Below, one piece after another: positions 16,701 through 24,269 of a stretch of 64,000 nucleotides of DNA; position 1 is the stretch's first letter; each line of letters opens with the position of its first letter. Position numbers and translations under genes: made by a program. The notes under the pieces were generated by a model. It saw only the letters and a program-made list of their open reading frames with translations. It was not told the DNA's origin and made no database searches. Origin of the DNA: DATFPQ01 sp035264765 (GTDB lineage Bacteria > Actinomycetota > Actinomycetes > Actinomycetales > Angustibacteraceae); contig DATFPQ010000202.1 of the NCBI GenBank assembly GCA_035264765.1, positions 3,569 through 67,568 on the forward strand, in the 5' to 3' direction.

Positions 16701-17512
16701 GCGAGCGCGGGCTCGTCGCCGTCCTCGGCGCCGGCGTGATGGGGGAGACGCTGCTCTCCGGCCTGCTGCGCGCCGGTCGGCCGGCCGGCTCGCTGCTGAT
16801 CAGCGAGCGCCGGCCCGAGCGCGCCGCCGAGCTCACCGAGCGGTACGGCGTCCGGGTGGTCGACAACCCCACCGCGGCGCGCGAGGCGTCCACGGTGGCG
16901 CTCGTGGTGAAGCCGCAGGACATGTCGTCGGTGCTTGCCGAGATCCGCGACCACGTCTCACCGGACACCCTGGTGGTGTCCCTCGCGGCCGGCATCACCA
17001 CCACGACGCTGGAGGCGGGGCTCCCGGAGGGGACCCCGGTCGTGCGGGTGATGCCCAACACACCCGCGCTGGTCGACGAGGGCATGGCGGCGATCAGCCC
17101 GGGGGCGCACTGCGACGAGGGGCACCTGGCCGAGGCCGAGGAGCTGCTGCGGTCCTGCGGGCACGTGGTTCGCATCGCCGAGCAGTACCAGGACGCGGTC
17201 ACCGCCATCAGCGGGTCGGGGCCGGCGTACATCTTCTATGTCGTCGAGGCGATGATCGAGGCGGGTGTGCTGCTCGGGCTGCCCCGCGGCACGGCCAGCG
17301 AGCTGGTGGTGCAGACCCTCTACGGCGCCGCGACCATGCTCCGCGAGACCGGCCAGCACCCCACGGTGCTGCGCGAGCAGGTCTCGAGCCCGGCCGGCAC
17401 GACCGTTGCAGCGATCCGCCAGCTGGACGACCACAAGGTTCGCGCGGCCTTCCTCACCGCGATGGAGGCCGCGCGAGACCGCAGCCGCGAGCTGGCCGCG
17501 GGCAACGCTTAG
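16697..17512 (+). CDS. proC: Pyrroline-5-carboxylate reductase
   Basis: Reduces pyrroline-5-carboxylate to proline with NAD(P)H. 271 residues with an N-terminal Rossmann motif VAVLGAGVMGETLLSGLL, VVKPQDM, VVRVMPNTPALVDEGMAA and the C-terminal dimerisation domain with DAVTAISGSGPAYIFYVVEAM and VSSPAGTTVAAIRQL, all family hallmarks. The GTG start overlaps the proline dehydrogenase stop (GTGA). Confidence 0.96.
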   Translation: MSERGLVAVLGAGVMGETLLSGLLRAGRPAGSLLISERRPERAAELTERYGVRVVDNPTAAREASTVALVVKPQDMSSVLAEIRDHVSPDTLVVSLAAGITTTTLEAGLPEGTPVVRVMPNTPALVDEGMAAISPGAHCDEGHLAEAEELLRSCGHVVRIAEQYQDAVTAISGSGPAYIFYVVEAMIEAGVLLGLPRGTASELVVQTLYGAATMLRETGQHPTVLREQVSSPAGTTVAAIRQLDDHKVRAAFLTAMEAARDRSRELAAGNA

Positions 17513-17564
17513 GCGCCACTCAGGACTGGGCGGAAACCAGCGTTCCCGCGCCAACCCGGGCCCC

Positions 17565-17584
17565 GCCCGACCTCCCGGTCGGGC
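17565..17584. terminator. Terminator hairpin after proC
   Basis: GCCCGACC / GGTCGGGC stem with a 4-nt loop about 50 bp past the proC stop and 25 bp before the next start. Confidence 0.5.
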
Positions 17585-17608
17585 ACCGGGGTCTGACAGG
17601 CTGTGCCC

Positions 17609-18127
17609 ATGAGCGACGTGACCGTGAGGGCCCTCGAGGGCGAGGACTGGCGGGCCTTTCGCGAGGTGCGCCTCACCGCGCTGAAGGACTCCCCGGAAGC
17701 TTTCGCGTCGTCGTACGAGACCGAGGCCGAGTACGACGAGCAGCTCTGGCGGGCCCGGATGGCGCGGTCCGAGCGGCTGATCGCGTGCGACGGCGACGAG
17801 CCGGTGGGCATCGTGTCGCTCGGGCAGGCCGAGGAGGAGGGCGTCGCCGAGCTGTTCGGCATGTGGGTGCGGCCGGACCGGCGAGGAACCGGCGTGGCCT
17901 GGAAGCTCACCCACGCCGCCGCTCTGCACGCCCGGGCGAACGGACGCCGAGCGGTGAAGCTCTGGGTCTCCACCGACAACGGTCGGGCGGTGGCGTTCTT
18001 CAGCAGCTACGGCTTCCGGCCCACCGACCAGCGCCGGCCGATGACGACCGACGCGGACCTCGAGGAGCTGGCCATGGTCGCTCCCCTGGGCGACGACCCC
18101 GGATGGGTTCCGACCACCGAGCTCTAG
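17609..18127 (+). CDS. GNAT family N-acetyltransferase
   Basis: 172 residues. The acetyl-CoA-binding loop is LFGMWVRPDRRGTGVAWKLTHAA (about residues 79-100), followed by beta5-alpha4 KLWVSTDNGRAVAFFSSYGFRPT typical of GNATs acting on small molecules or protein termini. The N-terminus VRALEGEDWRAFREVRLTALKDSPEAFASSYE is the common RimI-like opening. The ATG at 17609 is used rather than an in-frame GTG two codons upstream. Substrate unknown. Confidence 0.9.
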   Translation: MSDVTVRALEGEDWRAFREVRLTALKDSPEAFASSYETEAEYDEQLWRARMARSERLIACDGDEPVGIVSLGQAEEEGVAELFGMWVRPDRRGTGVAWKLTHAAALHARANGRRAVKLWVSTDNGRAVAFFSSYGFRPTDQRRPMTTDADLEELAMVAPLGDDPGWVPTTEL

Positions 18128-18149
18128 ACGCGCCGGGTACCGTGCGCGC

Positions 18150-19337
18150 ATGGTGGCGCAGGCCCGGGTGATCTGGGACGAGCAGTTCGCGGGCTACGAC
18201 TTCGGGCCGGGGCACCCCATGGCGCCCATCCGCCTGGACCTCACCGCACGGCTGTGCCGGGAGCTGGGCCTGTTCGACGACCCCAGCCGGGTCGAAGTCG
18301 TCGGCGCCGACCCGGCCGACGACGCCCTGCTGACCACGGTGCACGACCCCGCCTACGTGGCGGCGGTTCGCGTGGCGTCGCAGGACCCGCGCAGCGCGGA
18401 CCCCGCCCGTGGGCTGGGGACCGAGGACGACCCCGCGTTCCTGGGCATGCACGAGGCGTCCGCCCGGATCGTCGCCGGAACGGTCGACGTGGCCCGGGCG
18501 GTCTGCGCCGGCACCGCCAGGCACGGCGTGAACTTCTGCGGTGGGCTGCACCACGCCATGCCGGACAAGGCCAGCGGGTTCTGCGTCTACAACGACGTGG
18601 CCGTCGCCATCCGGGCCCTGCTGGCGGCCGGCGCCCGCCGGGTCGCGTATGTCGACGTCGACGTCCACCACGGCGACGGCGTGGAGCGGATCTTCTGGGA
18701 CGACCCGCGAGTCATGACCATCTCGGTGCACGAGAGCGGCCGTGCGCTCTTCCCCGGCACCGGCTTCGCCGACGAGCTAGGCGGTCGCGCGGCTGAGGGC
18801 GGCGCCGTGAACGTCGCCCTGCCGGCGGGCACGGGTGACGCGGGCTGGCTGCGCGCCATCCACGCCGTCGTCCCGCAGCTCGTCCGGTCGTTCGCCCCCG
18901 ACGTCCTGGTCACCCAGCACGGCTGCGACAGCCACGTGCTCGACCCGCTGGCCCACTTGACGGTCACGGTCGACGCCCAGCGGACCGTGCAGACCAGCCT
19001 GCACGAGCTGGCGCACGAGGTCTGTGAGGGGCGGTGGGTTGCCACCGGTGGTGGCGGCTACGAGGTCGTGGACGTGGTGCCGCGGACGTGGACCCACCTG
19101 GTCGCGATCGCCGCGCACCAGCCGGTGCCCCCGGAGACCGAGGTGCCGCAGGCCTGGCGGGACCACGTCAGCCACCTGCTGGGGCGGCCCGGACCGGCCC
19201 GGATGACCGACGGCGCGACGCCGTGGTGGCGGTCCTGGGAGGTGGGCTACGACCCGCAGGACGCCGTCGACCGCGCGATCATGGCGACCCGCAAGGCCAC
19301 CTTCCCGCTGCACGGTCTCGACCCGTGGTTCGACTGA
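18150..19337 (+). CDS. Histone deacetylase family protein (AcuC-like)
   Basis: 395-residue zinc deacetylase of the arginase fold. Active-site motifs are FCGGLHHAMPDKASGFCVYND (His-His dyad), VAYVDVDVHHGDGVE (zinc Asp and His), TISVHE and TQHGCDSHVLDP (second zinc Asp), plus the catalytic-Tyr region ATGGGGYEV. It probably deacetylates proteins such as acetyl-CoA synthetase, as AcuC does in Bacillus; this is inference from family. The ATG is 6 nt after TACCGT (18138-18143) without a Shine-Dalgarno, so leaderless expression is likely. It lies directly downstream of a GNAT gene, an acetyl on/off pairing that may be coincidental. Confidence 0.92.
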   Translation: MVAQARVIWDEQFAGYDFGPGHPMAPIRLDLTARLCRELGLFDDPSRVEVVGADPADDALLTTVHDPAYVAAVRVASQDPRSADPARGLGTEDDPAFLGMHEASARIVAGTVDVARAVCAGTARHGVNFCGGLHHAMPDKASGFCVYNDVAVAIRALLAAGARRVAYVDVDVHHGDGVERIFWDDPRVMTISVHESGRALFPGTGFADELGGRAAEGGAVNVALPAGTGDAGWLRAIHAVVPQLVRSFAPDVLVTQHGCDSHVLDPLAHLTVTVDAQRTVQTSLHELAHEVCEGRWVATGGGGYEVVDVVPRTWTHLVAIAAHQPVPPETEVPQAWRDHVSHLLGRPGPARMTDGATPWWRSWEVGYDPQDAVDRAIMATRKATFPLHGLDPWFD

Positions 19338-19517
19338 GGACCGAGGCCCGCGCGAGCCCGGCGGCGACACGCCGGTCGATATGCTTGACCAGGTGCCCCT
19401 CGGGTACTCACGACTGTCCAGTCGTCACAACAGCCCCTACGGTGTTGCCGCGCCTTGAGAGTGTGGACGCGCCACGGGGCACCGGCCGGCGCCAGGCGCC
19501 CGGAAGATCGGTGGAGC

Positions 19518-19718
19518 ATGCCGAAGGACAACCCGTTCGCTGAGGTGCGGTTCCTCACCGTGGCCGAGGTGGCCGCGATCATGCGCGTGTCGAAGATGAC
19601 CGTGTACCGGCTCGTGCACGCCGGGGACCTGCCGGCGGTCCGGGTGGGCCGGTCCTTCCGCGTGCCGGAGCAGGCGGTCCACGACTACCTCCGCACGGGG
19701 TTCATCGAGACCGCCTGA
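19518..19718 (+). CDS. bldC: BldC-type MerR-like helix-turn-helix DNA-binding protein
   Basis: 66 residues, a single winged helix-turn-helix: FLTVAEVAAIMRVSKMTVYRLVHAGDLPAVRVGRSFRVPEQAVHDYLR. This matches the excisionase/MerR-like BldC family that binds direct repeats cooperatively and controls development timing in Streptomyces. The ATG at 19518 has GTGGAG upstream. The short length, absence of an effector domain and position before bS22 follow the conserved actinobacterial order (Rv0500A-Rv0500B in M. tuberculosis). Confidence 0.93.
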   Translation: MPKDNPFAEVRFLTVAEVAAIMRVSKMTVYRLVHAGDLPAVRVGRSFRVPEQAVHDYLRTGFIETA

Positions 19719-19811
19719 CCGCTGGGTCAGGACGAGGCCAGAACGCGGCGGTTCGGACGGGGCGGTGCCGGACTCGGCGGTCCGGGCGGTCCCCGCTGCT
19801 GCGTGACACGG

Positions 19812-19817
19812 TACGAT
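19812..19817 (+). promoter_or_regulatory. Candidate -10 box upstream of bS22
   Basis: TACGAT about 68 nt before the bS22 start matches TANNNT well. No convincing -35 is seen, so this is tentative. Confidence 0.35.
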
Positions 19818-19884
19818 GGCGCAGATCGGTGGGGCCGCAGCCTGCGCCCGGCCGCTACGACGACATCCGGACGACGAGGTACAC

Positions 19885-19983
19885 ATGGGCTCGGTCATCA
19901 AGAAGCGCCGCAAGCGGATGGCTAAGAAGAAGCACCGCAAGCTGCTTCGCAAGACGCGTCACCAGCGTCGCAACAAGAAGTGA
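19885..19983 (+). CDS. Small ribosomal protein bS22 (AURKAIP1/COX24 domain), 32 aa
   Basis: A 32-residue, extremely basic peptide: [12 protein letters not shown], then [19 protein letters not shown]. It is the actinobacterial counterpart of the small bS22 subunit seen in mycobacterial ribosome structures and of Rv0500B. The ORF is too short for many gene finders. It has an ATG, its own upstream TACGAT box, and a strong terminator 8 bp after the stop, so it can be a monocistronic unit. Confidence 0.93.
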   Translation: MGSVIKKRRKRMAKKKHRKLLRKTRHQRRNKK

Positions 19984-19990
19984 TCGTCCC

Positions 19991-20023
19991 GACGGCCCCC
20001 GACCTCTGCGGTCGGGGGCCGTC
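19991..20023 (+). terminator. Rho-independent-like terminator after bS22
   Basis: A perfect 14-bp stem, GACGGCCCCCGACC / GGTCGGGGGCCGTC, with a 5-nt loop, followed by GGCTTTC. Confidence 0.85.
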
Positions 20024-20125
20024 GGCTTTCGAGAGCTCCGCACCGTGCTGCCAGACGTCTGGCGGCTGACCCGGGCGAGTGCGGCCGACTAGGATCGCCG
20101 GACGAGGCGGCGAGGGACGGCGGTG

Positions 20126-21178
20126 ATGCGGGTGGGGCAGGTCGTGCTGGTCACCGGGGCCTCCCGGTATCTCGGCGGCCGCTTCGCCGAGCTGATGGCG
20201 ACGACTCCCGGGGTGGACCGGGTCGTGGCGGTCGACGTCGTCCCACCCCAGCGGCCGCTGCGGCACGTCGACTTCGTGCGGGCCGACATCCGCAACCCGA
20301 TCATCGCCAAGGTCATCTCCCAGGCGGAGGTCGACACCGTCGCGCACCTCAACGTCATCGCCACCCCGCTGTCGGCGGGCGGCCGCGCGTCGATGAAGGA
20401 GATCAACGTCATCGGCACCATGCAGCTGCTCGCCGCCTGCCAGCGGGCGCCGGGCGTGCGGCGGCTGGTGGTGAAGAGCAGCGCCGCGGTCTACGGCTCC
20501 TCGCCGCGAGACCCCGGGCTGTTCACCGAGGACCAGGGGGCGCGCTCGCTGCCGCGCGCCGGCTTCGGCAAGGACTCGGTCGAGGTGGAGGGGTACGTGC
20601 GCGGGTTCTCCCGCCGCCGCCCCGACGTCGACGTGTCCGTGCTGCGGTTCGCGAACGTCATGGGCCCCGGCATCCGGACGTCGCTCACGGACTACTTCAC
20701 GATGCCGGTGCTGCCCACCATTGTCGGCTACGACGCCCGGTTCCAGGTGGTGCACGAGGACGACGCACTGGCCGCTATGCGGACGGCCACGGTGCGCGGT
20801 GGCGCCGGGATCTGCAACGTGGCGGGGGACGGGATGCTGATGCTGTCGCAGGCGGCCCGGCTGGCCGGGCGGCCGGTGCTGCCGGTTCCGATGGCGGCCG
20901 GTGGCTGGGTCGGCCAGGTGATGCGCAGGTCGCGGCTCGCCGACTTCTCGGCCGAGCAGATCCAGTTCCTGGCCTTCGGTCGCGGCCTGGACACCACGCG
21001 GATGCGCGAGGTGCTGCAGTTCGCTCCGGCGTACAGCAGCCGGGAGGCGTTTCTGGACTTCGTGCGCGTGGGCCGCGGGCCGTCCCCGTGGCTGCTTCCG
21101 ACGATGGTGCGGGCCACCGAGCAGGCGGAGCGCTGGGTGGCCGTCGCGTTCGCGGGCTCACGTGGAGGTGCGGCATGA
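20126..21178 (+). CDS. NAD-dependent epimerase/dehydratase (extended SDR, Rv0501-like)
   Basis: 350 residues. The Rossmann fold opens VVLVTGASRYLGGRFAELM; the usual GxxGxxG reads G-ASRYLG. HVDFVRADIRNP and VDTVAHLNVI follow. The catalytic segment has VKSSAAVYGSS and later GFGKDSVEVEGYVRGF where a YxxxK is expected, so the catalytic Tyr/Lys arrangement is atypical. C-terminal VLRFANVMGPG and FQVVHEDDALAAM are typical of the UDP-glucose epimerase family. The ATG has GAGGGA 8 nt upstream; a GTG one codon earlier is possible. Coupled by 4 bp to the acyltransferase. Likely envelope sugar metabolism. Confidence 0.88.
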   Translation: MRVGQVVLVTGASRYLGGRFAELMATTPGVDRVVAVDVVPPQRPLRHVDFVRADIRNPIIAKVISQAEVDTVAHLNVIATPLSAGGRASMKEINVIGTMQLLAACQRAPGVRRLVVKSSAAVYGSSPRDPGLFTEDQGARSLPRAGFGKDSVEVEGYVRGFSRRRPDVDVSVLRFANVMGPGIRTSLTDYFTMPVLPTIVGYDARFQVVHEDDALAAMRTATVRGGAGICNVAGDGMLMLSQAARLAGRPVLPVPMAAGGWVGQVMRRSRLADFSAEQIQFLAFGRGLDTTRMREVLQFAPAYSSREAFLDFVRVGRGPSPWLLPTMVRATEQAERWVAVAFAGSRGGAA

Positions 21179-22230
21179 CCGGCACGGCACGGCCCGGCGC
21201 GGGTACCAGGCAGCAGGAGGGGCGGGTGATCCCGCTCGAGCGGTCGCGACGACGCTCGGTGCCGGCCGGTCCGGACGTCCACGTCGTCCCGCTGCCCGCG
21301 CCCAGCGGCGACGAGGGCCTCACCCGGCTGCTGCGCTACCTGGTCGAGGCGGTGGTCGAGGCGCTGGTGGCCGAGGGACGCCGGGTCGGCGTTCCGGACG
21401 TCGACCGGCACGTCGCGTCGGCGCTGGCCTTTCTGCGCCGCCGGCTGCAGGGCGACTACACCGTGGACGAGCTGGGCTTCGACGCCGAGCTGACCGAGGC
21501 GCTGCTCCCGGCGCTCCGGCCGCTGTACCGCAAGTGGTTCCGGGTCGAGGTACGCGGCGTCGAGAACATCCCTGCAACCGGGGGTGCGCTCGTCGTCGCC
21601 AACCACTCCGGCACCATCCCGCTGGACTCGCTGATGACCCAGCTGGCGGTGCACGACGAGCACCCCGGGCACCGGCACCTGCGGATGCTCGGCGCCGACC
21701 TTGTCTTCGCGATGCCCGTGGTCGGTGAGCTGGCGCGCAAGACCGGCACGACGCTCGCGTCCACGACCGATGCCGAGCGGCTGCTGCGGTCCGGTCAGCT
21801 GGTCGGCGTCTGGCCCGAGGGGTTCAAGGGCATCGGCAAGCCGTTCGCGGAGCGCTACAAGCTGCAGCGGTTCGGCCGCGGGGGCTTCGTCTCGGCGGCC
21901 CTGCGCACCGGCGTCCCGATCGTGCCCTGCTCGATCGTGGGCGCCGAGGAGATCTACCCGGTGCTCGGCAACCTGTCCTCGCTGGCTCGGCTGCTCGGGG
22001 TGCCCTACCTGCCGATCACCCCGACCTTCCCCTGGCTGGGGCTGTTCGGGCTGGTGCCGCTGCCGAGCAAGTGGATCATCGAGTTCGGTGCGCCGATCGA
22101 CACCGCCCACCACGGGGAGGGCGCCGCCGACGACCCGATGCTGGTGTTCGACATGACCGACCAGGTCCGCGAGACCATCCAACAGACCCTGTACGCCCTG
22201 CTGGTCCAGCGGCGCTCGGTGTTCCTCTGA
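21175..22230 (+). CDS. 1-acyl-sn-glycerol-3-phosphate acyltransferase-like protein (PlsC family)
   Basis: 351 residues. The PlsC domain covers about residues 120-330 with the acyltransferase motifs NHSGTIPLDSLM (HX4D: His-Ser-Gly-Thr-Ile-Pro-Leu-Asp variant), FAMPVVGELARKTGTTLA, WPEGFKGIGKPF (the EG motif) and VPIVPCSIVGAEEIYP. The 120-residue N-terminal extension is Arg-rich and helical. The enzyme probably acylates lysophosphatidic acid or a related lipid. Its ATG overlaps the epimerase stop, and the pair matches Rv0501-Rv0502. Confidence 0.9.
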   Translation: MTGTARPGAGTRQQEGRVIPLERSRRRSVPAGPDVHVVPLPAPSGDEGLTRLLRYLVEAVVEALVAEGRRVGVPDVDRHVASALAFLRRRLQGDYTVDELGFDAELTEALLPALRPLYRKWFRVEVRGVENIPATGGALVVANHSGTIPLDSLMTQLAVHDEHPGHRHLRMLGADLVFAMPVVGELARKTGTTLASTTDAERLLRSGQLVGVWPEGFKGIGKPFAERYKLQRFGRGGFVSAALRTGVPIVPCSIVGAEEIYPVLGNLSSLARLLGVPYLPITPTFPWLGLFGLVPLPSKWIIEFGAPIDTAHHGEGAADDPMLVFDMTDQVRETIQQTLYALLVQRRSVFL

Positions 22231-22254
22231 GACCGGGTTTCTCTGAGACCGGGT
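22225..22254 (+). repeat. 14-bp direct repeat spanning the acyltransferase stop
   Basis: CTCTGAGACCGGGT occurs twice, 2 bp apart; the first copy contains the TGA stop. It is a likely small duplication with no gene effect. Confidence 0.8.
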
Positions 22255-22413
22255 GCGTGGCCGTGACATCGCGGCAACCTCGCAGCCGCCCGCCTTTGCG
22301 TGCGCTATGCCGGTGGAAATCGCTCCCTTGGGCTCGCGCAACCGGCACGCGGTGCGCAAAGCCACCGCACCCCGCCGCCAAGGCCTGTGCGCATCGTCGT
22401 CCCGTCGGACCGC

Positions 22414-24036
22414 TCAGCAGGTAGCCGTTCCGGCCGGCACGGACACCGCCGCCCACGCCTGCTGCACCCGGGTGCACTGCAGGCTGCGCGTCCCGTAGAG
22501 GTCCCGGGCCGCGCGGGTCGTGGCGTCGCGGGCCTGCCGGTAGGTCGTCGTCGACGTCATGTACACGGTGAGCGCCCGGTACCAGATCCGCTCCGCCACT
22601 GCTCGTCCGACGCCGGTCACCGTGGACCGGTTGCAGGTGGGGCTGTTGTAGGCGACCCCGTTGATGGTCTTGGCGCCCGACCCCTCGCTGGCGAGGTAGA
22701 AGAAGTGGTTGCCGATGCCCGACGACAGGTGCGGGTCCATCCTGGCGACACCGGTCGACCAGCAGTCCGGGCTGCGGCCGTCGCGGGAGGGACGGTCGAG
22801 GTAGCGCAGCGGCGCTCCGTTCCCGAAGTAGTTGACCTTCTCGCCGATCAGGTAGTCCCCAGGGTCCTTGGGGTTGGCGGCCCTGAACTCCACCGCCGTT
22901 CCGAAGATGTCGCTGGTGGCCTCGTTCAGCCCGCCCGCGTCGCCGCTGTAGTTCAGGTCCGCCGTCGCCTGGGTGACGCCGTGACTCATCTCGTGCGCCG
23001 CCACGTCGATGGAGGTCAGCGGCCGCCTGTTGTCGGCGCCGTCGCCGTACGTCATCTGGGTGCCGTCCCAGAACGCATTGTCATAGTTAAAGCCGAAATG
23101 CACGCGTGACCGGACGCCCACACCGTTGTTGAAGATCCCGTTGCGGCCGAACATGCTCTTGTAGTAGTCCCACGTGAGCTGTGCGCCGTAGTGGGCGTCC
23201 ACCGCGGCGGACGTCCGGTCGCCGATGGTGAAGTTGCCCCACACGTTGTCCGCGTCGAAGACGGTGGTGCCGTTGCCGGACCTGGCGCCCTTCAGGTCCG
23301 TCGTCCTGTTCCCGCCTCGGGCGGCGTCGACCAACCAGAAGCCCGTCGTGCCCTTGGTGGTGCCGATGGTGACCGAGCCCGAGTAGATCGACCGACCGGT
23401 TGCCTCCTGGACGTCGTCCCACTGGGCGAGCTGCCGGCCGGTGCGGGCGTCGACCACAGTGTGCAGCCGGCTCGGTGTCTGGTCAGCGCGCACGCCCTCG
23501 GTGACGACCTCATAGGCCAGCCGTGGCGTCCGCCCGGCCGCGTAGACGACCAGCTCGGCGTCCGCACGGTCCGCGGCATAGCCGGCCCGCGCCCGCGCGG
23601 TTGCGGTGACAGCGGTGGCGGTGACCGCCTGCCGGGTCAGGGTGGCGGCGGTCGAGGCGACGTCGACGCGTCCGGACCCGGCCCGGTCGGTACGCCGGAC
23701 CGCGCCGGAGGGCGTCCGGTGCACCACCACGTCGCCGCCGATCACTCGCAGGCCGGCGAACGTGCGGTCGTACCGCACGTGCGTTGAGCCGTCGGAGTCC
23801 TCGACCACGTCCCGGACGCGCAGCCCCTCGCGGCGATCGAGCCCGAGGGCCTGGGCGGTCGTCGTGGCCTGCCGCTGCTGGGCAGACAGCGTGCTGGCCC
23901 GCCGGGTCGCCACGCCGGCCTTGGCCACCGCAGCGGCCGACGCGGCACCGGCTGAGGACGCGGCAGCAGTGGATACGGGCACGACGGCGGGTGCGGCCAG
24001 CGCGGTGGCGATCATGAGCACAGGTGCGAATCTCAC
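22414..24036 (-). CDS. Secreted M4 family (thermolysin-like) metallopeptidase, short form
   Basis: 540-residue preproenzyme. A signal peptide (RFAPVLMIATALAAPAVVPVSTAAA) is followed by an FTP/PepSY propeptide (GSTHVRYDRTFAGLRVIGGDVVVHRTPSG, then AYEVVTEGVRADQTPSRLHTVVDARTG). The catalytic domain has zinc ligands His348 and His352 in HEMSH, catalytic Glu349, and Glu372 in GGLNEATSDIFG, with the C-terminal GNHFFYLASEG active-site His and a Cys-containing end. The GTG at 24036 is set by GAGGGGGGA and the signal peptide. It lacks the extra C-terminal domain of its neighbour. The two genes are tandem duplicates about 75-80% alike over the shared part by eye. Confidence 0.94.
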   Translation of the reverse strand: MRFAPVLMIATALAAPAVVPVSTAAASSAGAASAAAVAKAGVATRRASTLSAQQRQATTTAQALGLDRREGLRVRDVVEDSDGSTHVRYDRTFAGLRVIGGDVVVHRTPSGAVRRTDRAGSGRVDVASTAATLTRQAVTATAVTATARARAGYAADRADAELVVYAAGRTPRLAYEVVTEGVRADQTPSRLHTVVDARTGRQLAQWDDVQEATGRSIYSGSVTIGTTKGTTGFWLVDAARGGNRTTDLKGARSGNGTTVFDADNVWGNFTIGDRTSAAVDAHYGAQLTWDYYKSMFGRNGIFNNGVGVRSRVHFGFNYDNAFWDGTQMTYGDGADNRRPLTSIDVAAHEMSHGVTQATADLNYSGDAGGLNEATSDIFGTAVEFRAANPKDPGDYLIGEKVNYFGNGAPLRYLDRPSRDGRSPDCWSTGVARMDPHLSSGIGNHFFYLASEGSGAKTINGVAYNSPTCNRSTVTGVGRAVAERIWYRALTVYMTSTTTYRQARDATTRAARDLYGTRSLQCTRVQQAWAAVSVPAGTATC

Positions 24037-24269
24037 GGGTCCCCCCTCGAGGAGTACGCGGTCCCGACCGGGGCCATCTGCACAGACTGACGGTGTATGC
24101 CTGGGTACGCATAGTTCAACGACAGATGTGGCGACTTGACCGCTCTCGGCGAAGATCTTCCCTTCCTGGGCGCCGCGCAGACTAGTGACGAAGTCGGCAG
24201 GCTTGTGCCAGGACGGCCGCCACTGACTCTGCTCCCCCGACCTGGCGGATGTCGTCCGGTCCCCTGAGC

